This document shows positions 1-8,224 of a DNA stretch of 64,000 nucleotides, one piece after another. Position 1 is the first letter of the stretch. The number at the start of each line of letters is the position of its first letter. Under the pieces are notes generated by a model. That model was given only the letters and a program-made list of their open reading frames with translations, was not told where the DNA came from and made no database searches. The DNA comes from Streptomyces sp. Tue 6430. Its GTDB lineage: Bacteria > Actinomycetota > Actinomycetes > Streptomycetales > Streptomycetaceae. Made by a program: the position numbers and the translations under genes. The DNA is taken from assembly GCA_021568835.1 (NCBI GenBank), contig JAKGSH010000001.1, positions 744,001 through 808,000 of the forward strand, read 5' to 3'.

Positions 1-1
1 C

Positions 2-1240
2 CTGATCGTGGTGCCCGTCGCCGCGTTCGTCGTGGCCCGCCTGCGCTCCCGGCTGCGCGCCCACAACGAGCACTTCCGCCACGAGGTGGAGGCCCTCTCC
101 TCACGCGTCACCGAGATGACCCGGCTGATACCGGTCACCCGCGCCCACGGCCTGGAGGGCAAGGCGATCACCCGCATGGACGGCACCCTGCGCCGCCTGC
201 TCACCTCCGGGATGCGCCTCGACCTGGTCAACGGCCGCTTCGGCTCGATCTCCTGGGTCGTGCTCAACGTGGTCGGCGTACTGGTCCTGACGGGCGCGGC
301 CCTCGTGTCGTACTACGAGGTCTGGGGCGTCACCCCCGGTGACGTCGTCATGCTCAGCGCCTTCCTCACCACCCTGACCAACTCCACGACCACGCTGACC
401 GGCCTGGCGCCGGTCATCACCAAGGGCCTGGAGTCGGTCCGCTCGGTCGGCGAGGTCCTCCAGGCGCCCGAACTGGAGGACAACGAGGGCAAGGCCGAAC
501 TGACCGCGCTGCACGGCGCGGTGACCTTCGAGGGCGTCGGACACGCCTACGAGGGCGGCCGGCCCTCGGTGCGCGACTTCACCCTGTCCGTGGCGCCGGG
601 CGAGACCGTCGCGCTGGTCGGCGCCTCCGGCGCGGGCAAGTCGACCGTGCTCAACCTCGTCATCGGCTTCATCCGGCCGACCTCGGGCCGACTCCTGCTG
701 GACGGCACCGACATGAACACCCTCGACCTGCGCACCTACCGGCGGTTCGTCTCGGTGGTCCCGCAGGAGTCGATCCTCTTCGACGGCACCGTCCGCGAGA
801 ACGTCGCCTACGGCATGGAGGACGAGGCCGACGACGAAGCGGTCCGCGCCGCCCTGCGCGACGCCAACGCCCTCGAGTTCGTCGACCGGTTGCCCCAGGG
901 ACTCGACACCCTCGTCGGCGAGCGGGGAGCGCGCCTGTCGGGAGGACAGAAACAGCGGCTGGCGATCGCCCGCGCGCTGATCAGGGACCCCAAGGTGCTC
1001 ATCCTGGACGAGGCCACGTCCGCGCTCGACACCCGCTCGGAGGCCCTGGTCCAGCAGGCACTGGCCCGGCTGCTGCACGGACGCACCACCTTCGTGGTGG
1101 CGCACCGCCTGTCCACGGTGCGCGGCGCCGACCGGATCGTGGTCATGGGGGAGGGGCGGATCCTGGAGACCGGCACGCACGAGGAACTCCTGCGCCGGGG
1201 CGGCGCCTACGCGGCCCTGCACAGCGGGCAGGTGGCCTGA
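2..1240 (+). CDS. ABC exporter, fused permease-ATPase subunit (5' truncated by window edge)
   Basis: The reading frame is already open at the first bases, so the N-terminus lies outside the window. The visible part holds the last transmembrane helices of a type-1 exporter permease (hydrophobic segment about nt 245-410) and then a complete nucleotide-binding domain. Seen in order: Walker A GASGAGKS near nt 620, Q-loop VVPQES near 757, signature LSGGQKQR near 937, Walker B VLILDEATSALD near 1000 and H-loop VVAHRLST near 1095. Such half-transporters pair through their permease domains and use ATP to export lipids, peptides or drugs. Substrate cannot be told from sequence. An upstream partner half-transporter is possible but lies outside the window. 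Confidence 0.93.
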   Translation: MIVVPVAAFVVARLRSRLRAHNEHFRHEVEALSSRVTEMTRLIPVTRAHGLEGKAITRMDGTLRRLLTSGMRLDLVNGRFGSISWVVLNVVGVLVLTGAALVSYYEVWGVTPGDVVMLSAFLTTLTNSTTTLTGLAPVITKGLESVRSVGEVLQAPELEDNEGKAELTALHGAVTFEGVGHAYEGGRPSVRDFTLSVAPGETVALVGASGAGKSTVLNLVIGFIRPTSGRLLLDGTDMNTLDLRTYRRFVSVVPQESILFDGTVRENVAYGMEDEADDEAVRAALRDANALEFVDRLPQGLDTLVGERGARLSGGQKQRLAIARALIRDPKVLILDEATSALDTRSEALVQQALARLLHGRTTFVVAHRLSTVRGADRIVVMGEGRILETGTHEELLRRGGAYAALHSGQVA

Positions 1241-1499
1241 CGCGACGGGGCCGCCCTCCGGGGTGGCACGGGATCGTGACGACGGGATCCGGGATCCGGG
1301 GGCCGGGATCGTGACTGCGGAGTCCCGTGCCCCGCACCCGCACCCGTGCCCCGTGCTCCGTGCCCCGGGACACGGGCGCGGGCCCCCTGGGCCAAGTGGC
1401 GAAAACCGTGCCCCCGGAGGGTGACACGCGCCCCACCCGTGCATGAACCGCCCGGGTCCGGGCACACGGAGCCCACCACACCTGGAGAAAGGGGCGCTC

Positions 1500-1805
1500 G
1501 TGATCGTTCCGGACCCGAAGACCGTCAGGACGCTGCTCACCCGCTACGCCACGCTGAGGATCGCTCAGGCGGAGCGCGAGACGCCGCAGACGGCCCGCGA
1601 GTTGGAGGACGTCACCTACACGCTGTGCGTCCTCATGGCCACGTCCGACGTCCGTGAGGCGGTCGCCGCCGCGGACGCCCTGCTCGCCGCCGAGGTGCAT
1701 CCGCCGACGGCCCGGCTGCCGAAGCAGGAGAAGGACCTGGTGCAGGACGGGACGGCGAGGGACGGCGAGCGGGACGAGGAGAGCGGCCTGTCCCTGGCGG
1801 TCTGA
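1500..1805 (+). CDS. DUF5133 domain-containing small protein
   Basis: This 101-residue protein matches the DUF5133 family that I know from Streptomyces genomes, recognised from the VPDPKTVRTLLTRYATLR start and the following Asp-Val-x-Tyr-Thr-Leu-Cys-Val segment. Function is unknown. I chose the GTG at 1500 because a strong ribosome-binding site (GGAGAAAGG) sits 7 bases before it and the family begins at this VIVPDP segment. An ATG 57 bases upstream is in frame but has no such site. The acidic tail is low complexity. The gene ends 18 bases from the convergent tgmB stop. Confidence 0.8.
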   Translation: MIVPDPKTVRTLLTRYATLRIAQAERETPQTARELEDVTYTLCVLMATSDVREAVAAADALLAAEVHPPTARLPKQEKDLVQDGTARDGERDEESGLSLAV

Positions 1806-1823
1806 GGTCGCCCCCGGCCCGGC

Positions 1824-2809
1824 TCACGGCACCGCCGAACCACAGCGGTCCGCGTGCCGGGCCGGCCCTCGCGGGGGAGTCCCGGCCAGCCACCGCGCGA
1901 TGGTGCGGGCGATCGGCTGGCCGGTGTCGACCTCGACGAAGCCGAACTGACCCGCCTGGTTGCACTCCAGGAACCACCACGTGCCGTCCGCATCCTCCGC
2001 GAAGTCGAAGGCACCGTAGGCCAGTTCCGCCTCCCGCAGATACGTCCGCACGGCCTCGGCCAGGCGCGGCGGGACGTCGACCGGGCGCCACGGCGCGGTG
2101 GACGGCGCGAAGCGCACGTCCACCACCTCCGGGTCGCCGTCGGCGCAGGCCGTCTTGCGGGCGGCCAGCAGCCGGTCGCCCACCGCCGTCAGCCGGATGT
2201 CGGCCCGCTTGGCGACCCGCCGTTGCAGCAGTGTCGGGCCGTAGGCGACGGCGGCGAAGTCGGTGCCGGGCGGGACCCGGGTGGTGGGCACCGCCCGGGC
2301 GGGTCCTGCGGATGCGCCCCGGACACCGGCTTGACCACCAGGTCGGGGTACCGCTCGGCGAAGTCCCGCGCCGCCTGCGGGAACGTCGTGATGAGCGTGG
2401 CCGGCACGGGCAGCCCGCTGCGCTGGGCCAGCCGCAGCTGCCACGGCTTGTGCCGGGCCCGCCGGGACGCGTCCGGATGGTTCATCCAGCGCGCCGCGCC
2501 GCCGCGCAGCATCCCGTACAGCGCCTGCGAGGCCTCCTCGGTGAGCCACGCGGACGGCTCGGGGGCGCGGGCCGCCGCCGTGCCGGGCCGGCGGACCCAC
2601 ACCGAGCGCAGCGAGTCGATGCCCACCAGCCGTCCCGCGGAGGACAGATGGCCCCGGAAGACACCGTGCACGTACTCCCCGGAGAGCGCGACGGAACCGG
2701 TCAGGTCGGCGGGATCGAGCCGTACGACGGGAACGCCGGCGGCGTTCAGGTGCACGACCACCATGTCCGCCGTGACGTCCTCTTCAGTGGTGAGGATGAG
2801 CACGGTCAT
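1824..2809 (-). CDS. tgmB: ATP-grasp ribosomal peptide maturase, TgmB/MvdD-like (apparent frameshift at 2301-2303)
   Basis: ATP-grasp ligase that forms ester or amide links between side chains of its own precursor peptide, making a graspetide (omega-ester peptide). The N-terminal 165 residues (MTVLILTTEEDVTADMVVVH) and the C-terminal half lie in two adjacent frames. Adding one C to the run at 2301-2303 joins VVKPVSGAHPQDP to ARAVPTTRVPP and gives 328 residues, close to the family norm. The ATP-grasp tail AFDFAEDADGTWWFLECN shows the metal-binding Asp, Glu and Asn. It starts 14 bases after the precursor gene tgmA on the same strand, so the pair is almost certainly co-transcribed. No methyltransferase partner (TgmC type) is adjacent. 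A genuine inactivating mutation is possible but unlikely, given the same error elsewhere in the window. Confidence 0.85.
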
Positions 2810-2823
2810 CTCGGCCGCCGCGC

Positions 2824-3015
2824 TCAGTCGTCGAAGTGCGTCTTGGAGCCGGCTGTGGAGGTCGTCGTCCCGAGCTCTCTCAGCAGGGCGTGGTCGCGGG
2901 CGGCGATCCGGCCGTCGAGGAGCACGTTCAACTGCATTCCTTGGTCATAGGCGTACGGAGCGGTGAACTCCGACTCCGCCGCCGGGCGTGCGTAGTTGAG
3001 CGCGAACGGTTGCAT
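2824..3015 (-). CDS. tgmA: Putative ATP-grasp-modified RiPP precursor peptide
   Basis: A 63-residue precursor peptide. It begins MQPFALNYARP, the conserved leader of the precursor family that travels with SAV_5884-type ATP-grasp maturases. It ends in a Thr/Ser-rich and acidic core, TTTSTAGSKTHFDD. Thr or Ser hydroxyls and Asp side chains are the residues esterified in known graspetides, so this tail is the likely modified region (inference). A good ribosome-binding site (GAGGGAGAG) precedes the ATG. Upstream on the minus strand is a TATAAG hexamer at 3104-3109 that could be a -10 element, without a convincing -35. Confidence 0.88.
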   Translation of the reverse strand: MQPFALNYARPAAESEFTAPYAYDQGMQLNVLLDGRIAARDHALLRELGTTTSTAGSKTHFDD

Positions 3016-3228
3016 CGTCTCTCCCTCGTCGGTACTGCGTCGATCAAGCGGTGCCGCCGTGCGACGTCACTCGGGCCCGCTGCTGTGGTGCGACCTTCAG
3101 TCACTTATACGAATCGAACGGATGGTTGGTTTCCTCACTCTCCGTGATCATCGCCGGGTCGGGCCGGGCACAGGGAGCTGAGCAGGGGCGATGAGCCTCG
3201 TGCAGGGTGAAAACGTCTTCCCGAGCGG

Positions 3229-3510
3229 TCAGTCGGTGATGTCCGCGTGGTCGGGGGAGCGGCGCAGCGAGCGCAGGGCGAGGAGCAGGACGCCGATGTC
3301 GTCGAGGTAGACCGGGTCGGGCAGCAGGTCGGTCGGGAGGACGAAGTAGGCGACCGCGCCCCAGAACACCCAGCGCGGCCCGGCCGGCAGGCCCGCCTGC
3401 CGCAGGCCGCGCCGGGCCCGGACCAGCCGCACCATGACGGCGGCGGCCACGGCGAACAGCGCCACCGCCACTACCGCGGCGACGATGACGAGCGTGGTGG
3501 TCGCATCCAC
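3229..3510 (-). CDS. DUF1232 (YkvA-like) small membrane protein
   Basis: A 93-residue protein with an N-terminal transmembrane helix (residues about 7-29). The DUF1232 signature follows: a second hydrophobic stretch with the Phe-Val-Leu-Pro-Thr-Asp-Leu-Leu-Pro-Asp motif and the Leu-Asp-Asp-Ile-Gly-Val-Leu-Leu-Leu-Ala segment. The family is widespread and its role is not known. A ribosome-binding site (GGGAGGG) precedes the ATG at 3510. An in-frame GTG lies directly before it. The gene sits upstream of tgmA on the same strand with a gap of about 210 bases, so shared transcription is not required. Confidence 0.8.
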   Translation of the reverse strand: MDATTTLVIVAAVVAVALFAVAAAVMVRLVRARRGLRQAGLPAGPRWVFWGAVAYFVLPTDLLPDPVYLDDIGVLLLALRSLRRSPDHADITD

Positions 3511-3805
3511 GGGCCCTCCCTGTGCGCGGTCCGCCGCGCGGTGTCCGGTGGTTCCCCGACTGTCGATTTCCCCGTTGTCAGATGCCGAATGCCCCGTCCG
3601 GGGAAGGGAAACCGCGCCGAGCGGGTGTCGTTCGCCACGGCGGTGCGCCCGCCCCGGACGGCCGCGGCGCGCTCACACGGTCGCCGCGGTGACCGCGGTG
3701 ACCGCGCCCGTGGCCCTCCTCGTCCGGCTCCGGGGCGGTCACCGGACGGCCCGCACCCCGGCACCCGACCGCGGCACTGCCCGCCCGGGACCGACCCGAC
3801 CAGGC
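3511..3805. other. Intergenic region without a credible gene
   Basis: About 300 bases between the DUF1232 start and the terminator hairpin. Open frames here are compositional only: Arg/Pro/Gly rich, with no conserved motif or ribosome-binding site. It probably carries the DUF1232 promoter on the minus strand, but I see no convincing -10/-35 pair. Confidence 0.5.
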
Positions 3806-3845
3806 CGCCCGCCCCGCCCCGCGGACGTACGGGGCGGGGCGGGCG
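3806..3845. terminator. Perfect 15-bp hairpin, probable terminator
   Basis: Arms 3806-3820 and 3831-3845 are exact inverted copies separated by 10 bases. It lies just past the stop of the xanthine dehydrogenase remnant on the minus strand, where a terminator is expected. There is no T tract, as is normal in Streptomyces. Confidence 0.7.
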
Positions 3846-3850
3846 CCGGT

Positions 3851-4228
3851 TCAGCGGCCGGGCTCCGGCAGCGCGGTGAGCACCCGGTCCGGGGTGAGGG
3901 GGAGTTCACGGAAACGGACCCCGGTGGCGTGGTGGACCGCGTTGCCCACCGCGGCGGCCGTGCCGACGATGCCGATCTCCCCGATGCCCTTGCTGCCCAT
4001 GGGGTTGAGATGCGGGTCGTCCTCCTCGATCCAGTGCGCCTCGACGTCCGGCACGTCCGCGTGCGCGGGCACGTGGTGCGACGCCAGGTCGGACTCCGCG
4101 AAGTCGCCGAACGCGGCGTCCACCGTGCTGCCCTCGGTCAGCGCCATGCCCAGACCCATGATCATGCCGCCGACGAACTGGGAGCGGGCGGTACGGGCGT
4201 TGAGGATGCCCCCCGCCACGTACACCGG
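3851..4228 (-). pseudogene. C-terminal remnant of xanthine dehydrogenase molybdopterin subunit
   Basis: About 125 residues match only the C-terminal end of XdhA/CoxL-type molybdenum hydroxylase large subunits. Recognisable parts are GGILNARTARSQFVGG, DLASHHVPAHADVPDVEAHW and NPMGSKGIGEIGIVGTAAAV. The full protein is about 700-750 residues. The rest is absent, and the preceding sequence is the end of an unrelated gene (stop at 4263), so this is a truncated relic left by deletion, unlike the single-base breaks elsewhere in the window. No start codon or ribosome-binding site is apparent. Its terminator is still present downstream. An orphan FAD-binding subunit of the same enzyme class lies far away at 50.6 kb. 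Confidence 0.8.
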
Positions 4229-4262
4229 GCCGGGTGGGCCGGGGCGGGCGGGCCTGCCCCGG

Positions 4263-5408
4263 CTACCCGGTCGCGTCGTCGGCCGGCCCCCGTTCCCGCG
4301 GGCTCTCGGCGGCGGCCGGGCGCAGGCCCTTCGCCGTCTCCCGGAGGCGTTCCAGGGTCCGGCCCAACTGCTGGAACGGCGAGCCGGTCGACCGGGCGGC
4401 CGGCTGCGGAGGCTCACCCGGCCCGGCCGCCTCCCGGTACGCCGCCAGCGCCTCGTGCGCCTGTTCGGCGGCCTCCCGGTACAGGTCACGGGACTGCGTC
4501 ATCGCCTCCAGCGCCTCCCGGTACCTGACCACGAGGCTGCGCTCGCGGGCCAGCTCCTCCTCCAGAGTCAGCAGCCGCCACTCGTCCCGCAGCGCGGTCA
4601 GCGCGGCCTCGCCGCCGTCCGGCAGCGGCTGGGGCAGGGCGGCGAACCGGGTCACCGCGTCCAGCAGCTCGCCGGGGTGCGTGCCGTCCAGGAAGACGCT
4701 GCGCACCGTGAAGTCGGCGGCCTCGTACCCGGCCGGGGCCGGGGATCCCGGCAGCACCAGCGCGCCGCCGCGGGGCAGCTCCACGCCGAACTCGCGCAGC
4801 GCCCAGTTCGCGGTCCGCAACTGGTGCGGCGCCGCACGGTGCTCCACGACCCGGTGGTGCAGTCCGGGCGGCAGCAGCGGGACCAGGGAGCGGCGGCCCC
4901 GCTCGTCGGGGGTCATGGCCTCGTGCACCAGCACGTCGATGGTCCAGGTGTCCCGCTGGGCGCCGCGCAGCACCCGCCGCAGTTCCCTGTCGTCGGCCGG
5001 GAGCGCGCTGACGTCGAGGTAGCGGCCGCCGGTGACCGTCTCCTGGCCCCAGGGGGCGTCCTCGTCCCACGGCCAGAACATGGCGGCCGGCGACGGCCAG
5101 CGCAGGTCCCACGGCCGCTCCGCCTCCGCGACCAGCGTCCATTCCTGGCCCTGCCCGGACCACTCGCCGAGCGTCAGCCGGGCCCGCACGGTGATGTCCT
5201 CGGACACCTGCCAACGGGCTTCGAAGACCAGTTCGCCCTCGGCGGTGCCGGCGTCGGGGACCTCCAGGAAGTCCTGGAGCGTGCCGGCGTCCTTGAGCGA
5301 CCGGAGGTTCTTGCGCAGGACGTCCGGCGCGGTCGGCCCGGTGTGGCGGCCGCGGGTCAGCCACACCGTGGAGGGCGTCGGGGCCGGGACGGTCGGGGAG
5401 GTGAGCAT
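4263..5408 (-). CDS. Hypothetical protein with C-terminal coiled-coil-like segment
   Basis: 381 residues that I do not recognise as a named family. The N-terminal two thirds look globular and soluble, with a Trp-rich stretch (AMFWPWDEDAPWGQE) and well-mixed composition typical of a real protein. Residues about 280-345 are charged and Ala/Glu/Arg rich (LEEELARERSLVVRYREALEA), suggesting a coiled coil. The Pro/Ala-rich tail is probably disordered. The ATG at 5408 follows an AAGGGA site with short spacing. Codon use matches its neighbours. Its stop lies 35 bases from the xanthine dehydrogenase remnant. Confidence 0.65.
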   Translation of the reverse strand: MLTSPTVPAPTPSTVWLTRGRHTGPTAPDVLRKNLRSLKDAGTLQDFLEVPDAGTAEGELVFEARWQVSEDITVRARLTLGEWSGQGQEWTLVAEAERPWDLRWPSPAAMFWPWDEDAPWGQETVTGGRYLDVSALPADDRELRRVLRGAQRDTWTIDVLVHEAMTPDERGRRSLVPLLPPGLHHRVVEHRAAPHQLRTANWALREFGVELPRGGALVLPGSPAPAGYEAADFTVRSVFLDGTHPGELLDAVTRFAALPQPLPDGGEAALTALRDEWRLLTLEEELARERSLVVRYREALEAMTQSRDLYREAAEQAHEALAAYREAAGPGEPPQPAARSTGSPFQQLGRTLERLRETAKGLRPAAAESPRERGPADDATG

Positions 5409-6089
5409 GAGTCCCTTCGTGAGGAGCGGGGGACGGCGGGGCGGTGCCAGTATCGCCGTCGTGGCGGGCGGGTGATCAAGCGGGGGTCGGTGCGGAACAG
5501 GTCGTGATGCGCCTTTCCGTCCGGGCCCCGCGCCATGCGTGGGGCGGGGCGCCCGGGCGGCGGCCCCGCGCCGTGCGGTCCCGGGAAGGGCGGGCAGCGG
5601 CACCCGGCCGACCGTACGCAGGAGAAACGTACCGCTGTCACCCGGTCTCACAGGACGGACCGCGCCGGTGACGGGCTCCTCCCGGATGCCGGCGCGGCGG
5701 TCGCCGCCGGCCCGGCCCGTACACGGGGTGTGCGGTGTCCACCACCGGACGCGGGCGCGCACCCGTGGTGCCCGCGTCCGGCGGCCGCCGACAATCGACC
5801 CGGCGGACGGTGCTCGCCCACCATCCGCGTCGGGGCGGGCCCCGTCCCCGCGTCCGGAACAGCCCTCCCGCGGAGCCCGTGGCCCCTTCCCGGCAACAGC
5901 CCTCCCGCGGAGTCCGGTGGACCCTTCCCCGGAACCGGGCCGCACGTTCCGGAGGAAAATGCCGAAGCGCCCACCCGGGGCCGCCACTTTCCGTAATCTC
6001 GGGATCACGCCCTCGGTGGCCGCCCGCTGCCGGGCTCCGCCGGACCGGTGACCGCCGCGCCGTCGACTCGCGCCGAAAGGAGACTGGTG
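5409..6089. other. 680-bp divergent intergenic region with a direct repeat
   Basis: No open frame here has credible coding features. It separates the minus-strand hypothetical gene from the plus-strand roadblock gene, so it must contain both promoters. The only clear structure is an imperfect direct repeat of about 36 bp: copies begin near 5858 and 5895, sharing CAGCCCTCCCGCGGAG and a CCCTTCCC block. Confidence 0.5.
5858..5932. repeat. Imperfect tandem repeat, about 37-bp period
   Basis: Two copies sharing AACAGCCCTCCCGCGGAG followed by a CCCTTCCC-containing block, non-coding, upstream of the roadblock gene. Confidence 0.6.
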
Positions 6090-6596
6090 ATGGCCGTCGA
6101 GGCCGAGGTCCTGAACGAACTGCACCGGCTGCGCACCCGCATGCCCCAGCTGACGGGGGCGCTGGCGGCCAGCGTCGACGGCTTCGTCCTCGCCCAGGAC
6201 ATGCCCGGCGTCCAGCCGGAGGGCCTCGCGGCCCTCACCGCGGCCGCCCTCGGTGTCGGACACCGCCTGGTGGACCTCACGGCGCGGGGCGAGTTCCGCG
6301 AACTCCTCGTGCGCGGGGCCGGGGGGTACGTCGCCACGTACGCGGCCGGTCCCACCGCCGTCCTCACCCTGCTCGCCGACGACCGCGCCAACGTCGGCCG
6401 CCTGCACCTCGAAGGCCGGCGCAGCGGCGCACACATCGCCGGCCTGATGGCGGGCCTGCCCACCCCGGAACCGGCGCACCCGGCCGCCCCCACCGCCCCG
6501 CCCCCGCCCCCGCCCGAGGACCGCGTCCTGGGCACCCTGCCGATGCGCCTCCCGCGGCAGTTCAGATCCCAGCGGGGTTCGGAGTACGGCGGCTGA
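6090..6596 (+). CDS. Roadblock/LC7 domain protein
   Basis: A 168-residue protein with a roadblock/LC7 fold over residues about 5-115, recognised from MPQLTGALAASVDGFVLAQD, the Ala-rich GLAALTAAALGVGHRLVD helix and the GAGGYVATYAAGPTAVLTLLAD strand region. A proline-rich tail follows. Roadblock proteins regulate small GTPases. In Streptomyces they often sit in conservons with a kinase-like protein, DUF742 and an ATP/GTP-binding protein, but none of these is adjacent here. I chose the ATG at 6090 because AAAGGAG lies 9 bases upstream. An ATG at 6048 is in frame without such a site. Confidence 0.85.
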   Translation: MAVEAEVLNELHRLRTRMPQLTGALAASVDGFVLAQDMPGVQPEGLAALTAAALGVGHRLVDLTARGEFRELLVRGAGGYVATYAAGPTAVLTLLADDRANVGRLHLEGRRSGAHIAGLMAGLPTPEPAHPAAPTAPPPPPPEDRVLGTLPMRLPRQFRSQRGSEYGG

Positions 6597-6664
6597 ACCG
6601 GCCGCGGACCGCACCGCGAGGCGCACCCGCACCCCCGGGCCCGGCCCCGCACCACGGAGCAGGC

Positions 6665-7312
6665 CTACGCGCCGCCGCCGTCCGTCCGTCCCCGGCGGCG
6701 GCCGGCGCCGCGCCGCCGGTCCACGAACCGTTCCGCGCCGCCCGGGCTCGCGCCGGGCGCGCTGAAGCCGCCGGGCACCCGCCGCGGCGGTGCCACGGCC
6801 GCGGCGGACGGCGGGCGGACGTCCCCCGCGCCGACGTCGGCCGGGCGGACGTCGGCCGGGCGGACGTCGGCCGGGCGGACGTCGGCCGGGACCGGACCGG
6901 CGGCGTGGGCCGGCGGTGGCGTCGCCCGGCCGATGATCCGGGTGTGCGGCATCAACGCGGCGCAGGCGGAACAGACTTCGCTGAGCGTCCACACCTGGCC
7001 CACGGCCGGGTCGTGCCGCAGCACCAGCAGGACCGCGCCCGCGCAGGCGACCCGCGTGCCCTCGTGCAGGGCGCACCGCTCGCGCCGGCACCCGCAGGCG
7101 GCGTCGTACCGCACCGACGCCGCCCGGGCGTGCGCGGCGGCATGGGCTTCGGCGAAGCGGCGCAGGGCCGCGAGATCGCGCGAGCGCGACGGCATCGCGC
7201 ACGCGGAGGAGCAGGTGACCGACGCGGTGCGGTCCCGGTGCCCGACCACGCGAATGGTCCAGGAGCGGCCGGGACGGCGGGCTGACGGCGCCTCGGGGAA
7301 CGTTTGAGCCAA
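6665..7312 (-). CDS. Cysteine-rich hypothetical protein with pentapeptide-repeat tail
   Basis: Residues about 20-130 look like a folded, cysteine-rich domain: SWTIRVVGHRDRTASVTCSS, then CAMPSRSRDL, CGCRRERCALHE, RVACAGAVLLV and EVCSACAALM. The spaced cysteines suggest metal binding or disulfides. I know similar unnamed proteins in Streptomyces but no function. The tail contains a PADVR-type pentapeptide repeat encoded by a 15-bp tandem repeat. Start choice: a TTG at 7312 follows AAGGAA with 7-base spacing and begins exactly where the folded region begins. ATG codons at 7432 and 7471 are in frame but add low-complexity sequence. Confidence 0.6.
   Translation of the reverse strand: MAQTFPEAPSARRPGRSWTIRVVGHRDRTASVTCSSACAMPSRSRDLAALRRFAEAHAAAHARAASVRYDAACGCRRERCALHEGTRVACAGAVLLVLRHDPAVGQVWTLSEVCSACAALMPHTRIIGRATPPPAHAAGPVPADVRPADVRPADVRPADVGAGDVRPPSAAAVAPPRRVPGGFSAPGASPGGAERFVDRRRGAGRRRGRTDGGGA
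6833..6892. repeat. 15-bp tandem repeat, four copies, in-frame
   Basis: Unit GACGTCGGCCGGGCG repeats four times (last copy ends GAC), encoding Pro-Ala-Asp-Val-Arg on the minus strand in the tail of the cysteine-rich protein. The period of five codons preserves the frame. Confidence 0.85.
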
Positions 7313-7830
7313 GACCGGATTCCTTCGAGCGAGCGGGCGGGCGGGAGAAGGGAAGGGCACTGCGTTCCGGTTCCGGTACGGCCCACCGGAGGTGACCTCG
7401 TCCACAGCATGCCCGTGACCCCGCGACGCCATTCCCGCCGAGCCCGCGGGGCGGGCGCACGGGGAGGTCACACCGGGGCACGGGCGGGCGCGCCGACGCT
7501 CCGGGTGTTCTGTCCGCGGAGGCCGGGGAGGTCGCGGAGGCCGCGGAGGCCGGGGAGGTCACGGAGGCCGCGGAGGCCATGGAGGCCATGGAGGTCGCGG
7601 GGGTGACGGAGGCCGGTGACGGAACCGTCGCCTCCACTTGCGGCGCATCCGGCGCCGCGCTTCGGTTGAAGGGACCCGTCGCCGCACCGGGAGCCGCTCC
7701 TGTCGATGCCGTCGCCGGGTGGTGGTCCGTCCGGCGGCCTGCCCGTCGCCGATGCGCGGGACGCCCCCCTCCGGCGCACCGTGCTCAGCGGCCGCGCGGA
7801 CGGGGCGGAGGAGAAGGAGGGCGAGACGGT
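7313..7830. repeat. Non-coding interval with 27-bp/9-bp GGAGG repeat (7515-7600)
   Basis: No credible gene between the cysteine-rich protein start and the gene at 7831. From about 7515 to 7600 a GGAGGCCGCG-like 9-bp unit is reiterated and forms a longer 27-bp period (copies starting at 7515 and 7542). Frames through it give only repetitive peptides without conserved features. Confidence 0.6.
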
Positions 7831-8085
7831 ATGACGCATCACAAATCCAACCGCGCCGTCGAGGGCGATCCGTACTCCGGCCACGGCAAGGGCCTGCCCC
7901 TGCGGCCCGACGAGGAGGAACTCGCGCGGCGCACCGCCCTGGACCGGCGGGAGGCGGGCCTGCCGGACCGGCCCGCGGAGAACTCCGACCTGGTGTACCG
8001 GGAGGTGCACGAAGCGGTCGACCGGGCGGTGGACGACGGGATGATCCCGGGGGCCACCGTCACCCGGCGGAAGAGGGAGGACTGA
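7831..8085 (+). CDS. Small hydrophilic conserved hypothetical protein
   Basis: 84 residues, charged and soluble, with no transmembrane segment: starts MTHHKSNRAVEGDPYSGHGK and ends VTRRKRED. The ATG at 7831 has an excellent GGAGGAGAAGGAGG ribosome-binding region upstream. The composition (acidic middle with DEEELARRTALDRRE, several Tyr and His) is not that of a chance frame. I believe relatives occur in other Streptomyces but know no function. A strong hairpin terminator follows within 10 bases of the stop. Confidence 0.7.
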   Translation: MTHHKSNRAVEGDPYSGHGKGLPLRPDEEELARRTALDRREAGLPDRPAENSDLVYREVHEAVDRAVDDGMIPGATVTRRKRED

Positions 8086-8091
8086 GCGCAC

Positions 8092-8137
8092 GGCGCGCCG
8101 CGGTGGCCGGGACTCCTCCCGGCCCCCGCGGCGCGCC
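8092..8137. terminator. 21-bp hairpin with one mismatch, terminator
   Basis: Arms 8092-8112 and 8117-8137 pair over 21 bp with one mismatch and a 4-base loop. It sits between the convergent gene ends at 8085 (+) and 8225 (-), so it may serve both. Confidence 0.85.
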
Positions 8138-8224
8138 CGAGATGCGCCCGCGACGGCGGAAGGGCCCGCGGACGGCGGTCCCGGGTCCTTCCCACCAGCG
8201 GTCGCGTGCCGCTTCCGCAGCCGG

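Noticed and set aside
1806..3015. Lanthipeptide or lasso peptide locus
   Set aside because: The precursor core lacks the Cys pattern or ring-forming layout, and the adjacent enzyme is an ATP-grasp ligase, which fits a graspetide.
5409..7637. Extension of the minus-strand hypothetical (4263-5408) upstream into one 1124-codon protein
   Set aside because: The upstream part runs opposite the roadblock gene and the 7.5-kb repeat block, and is compositional. The ATG at 5408 marks where natural sequence begins.
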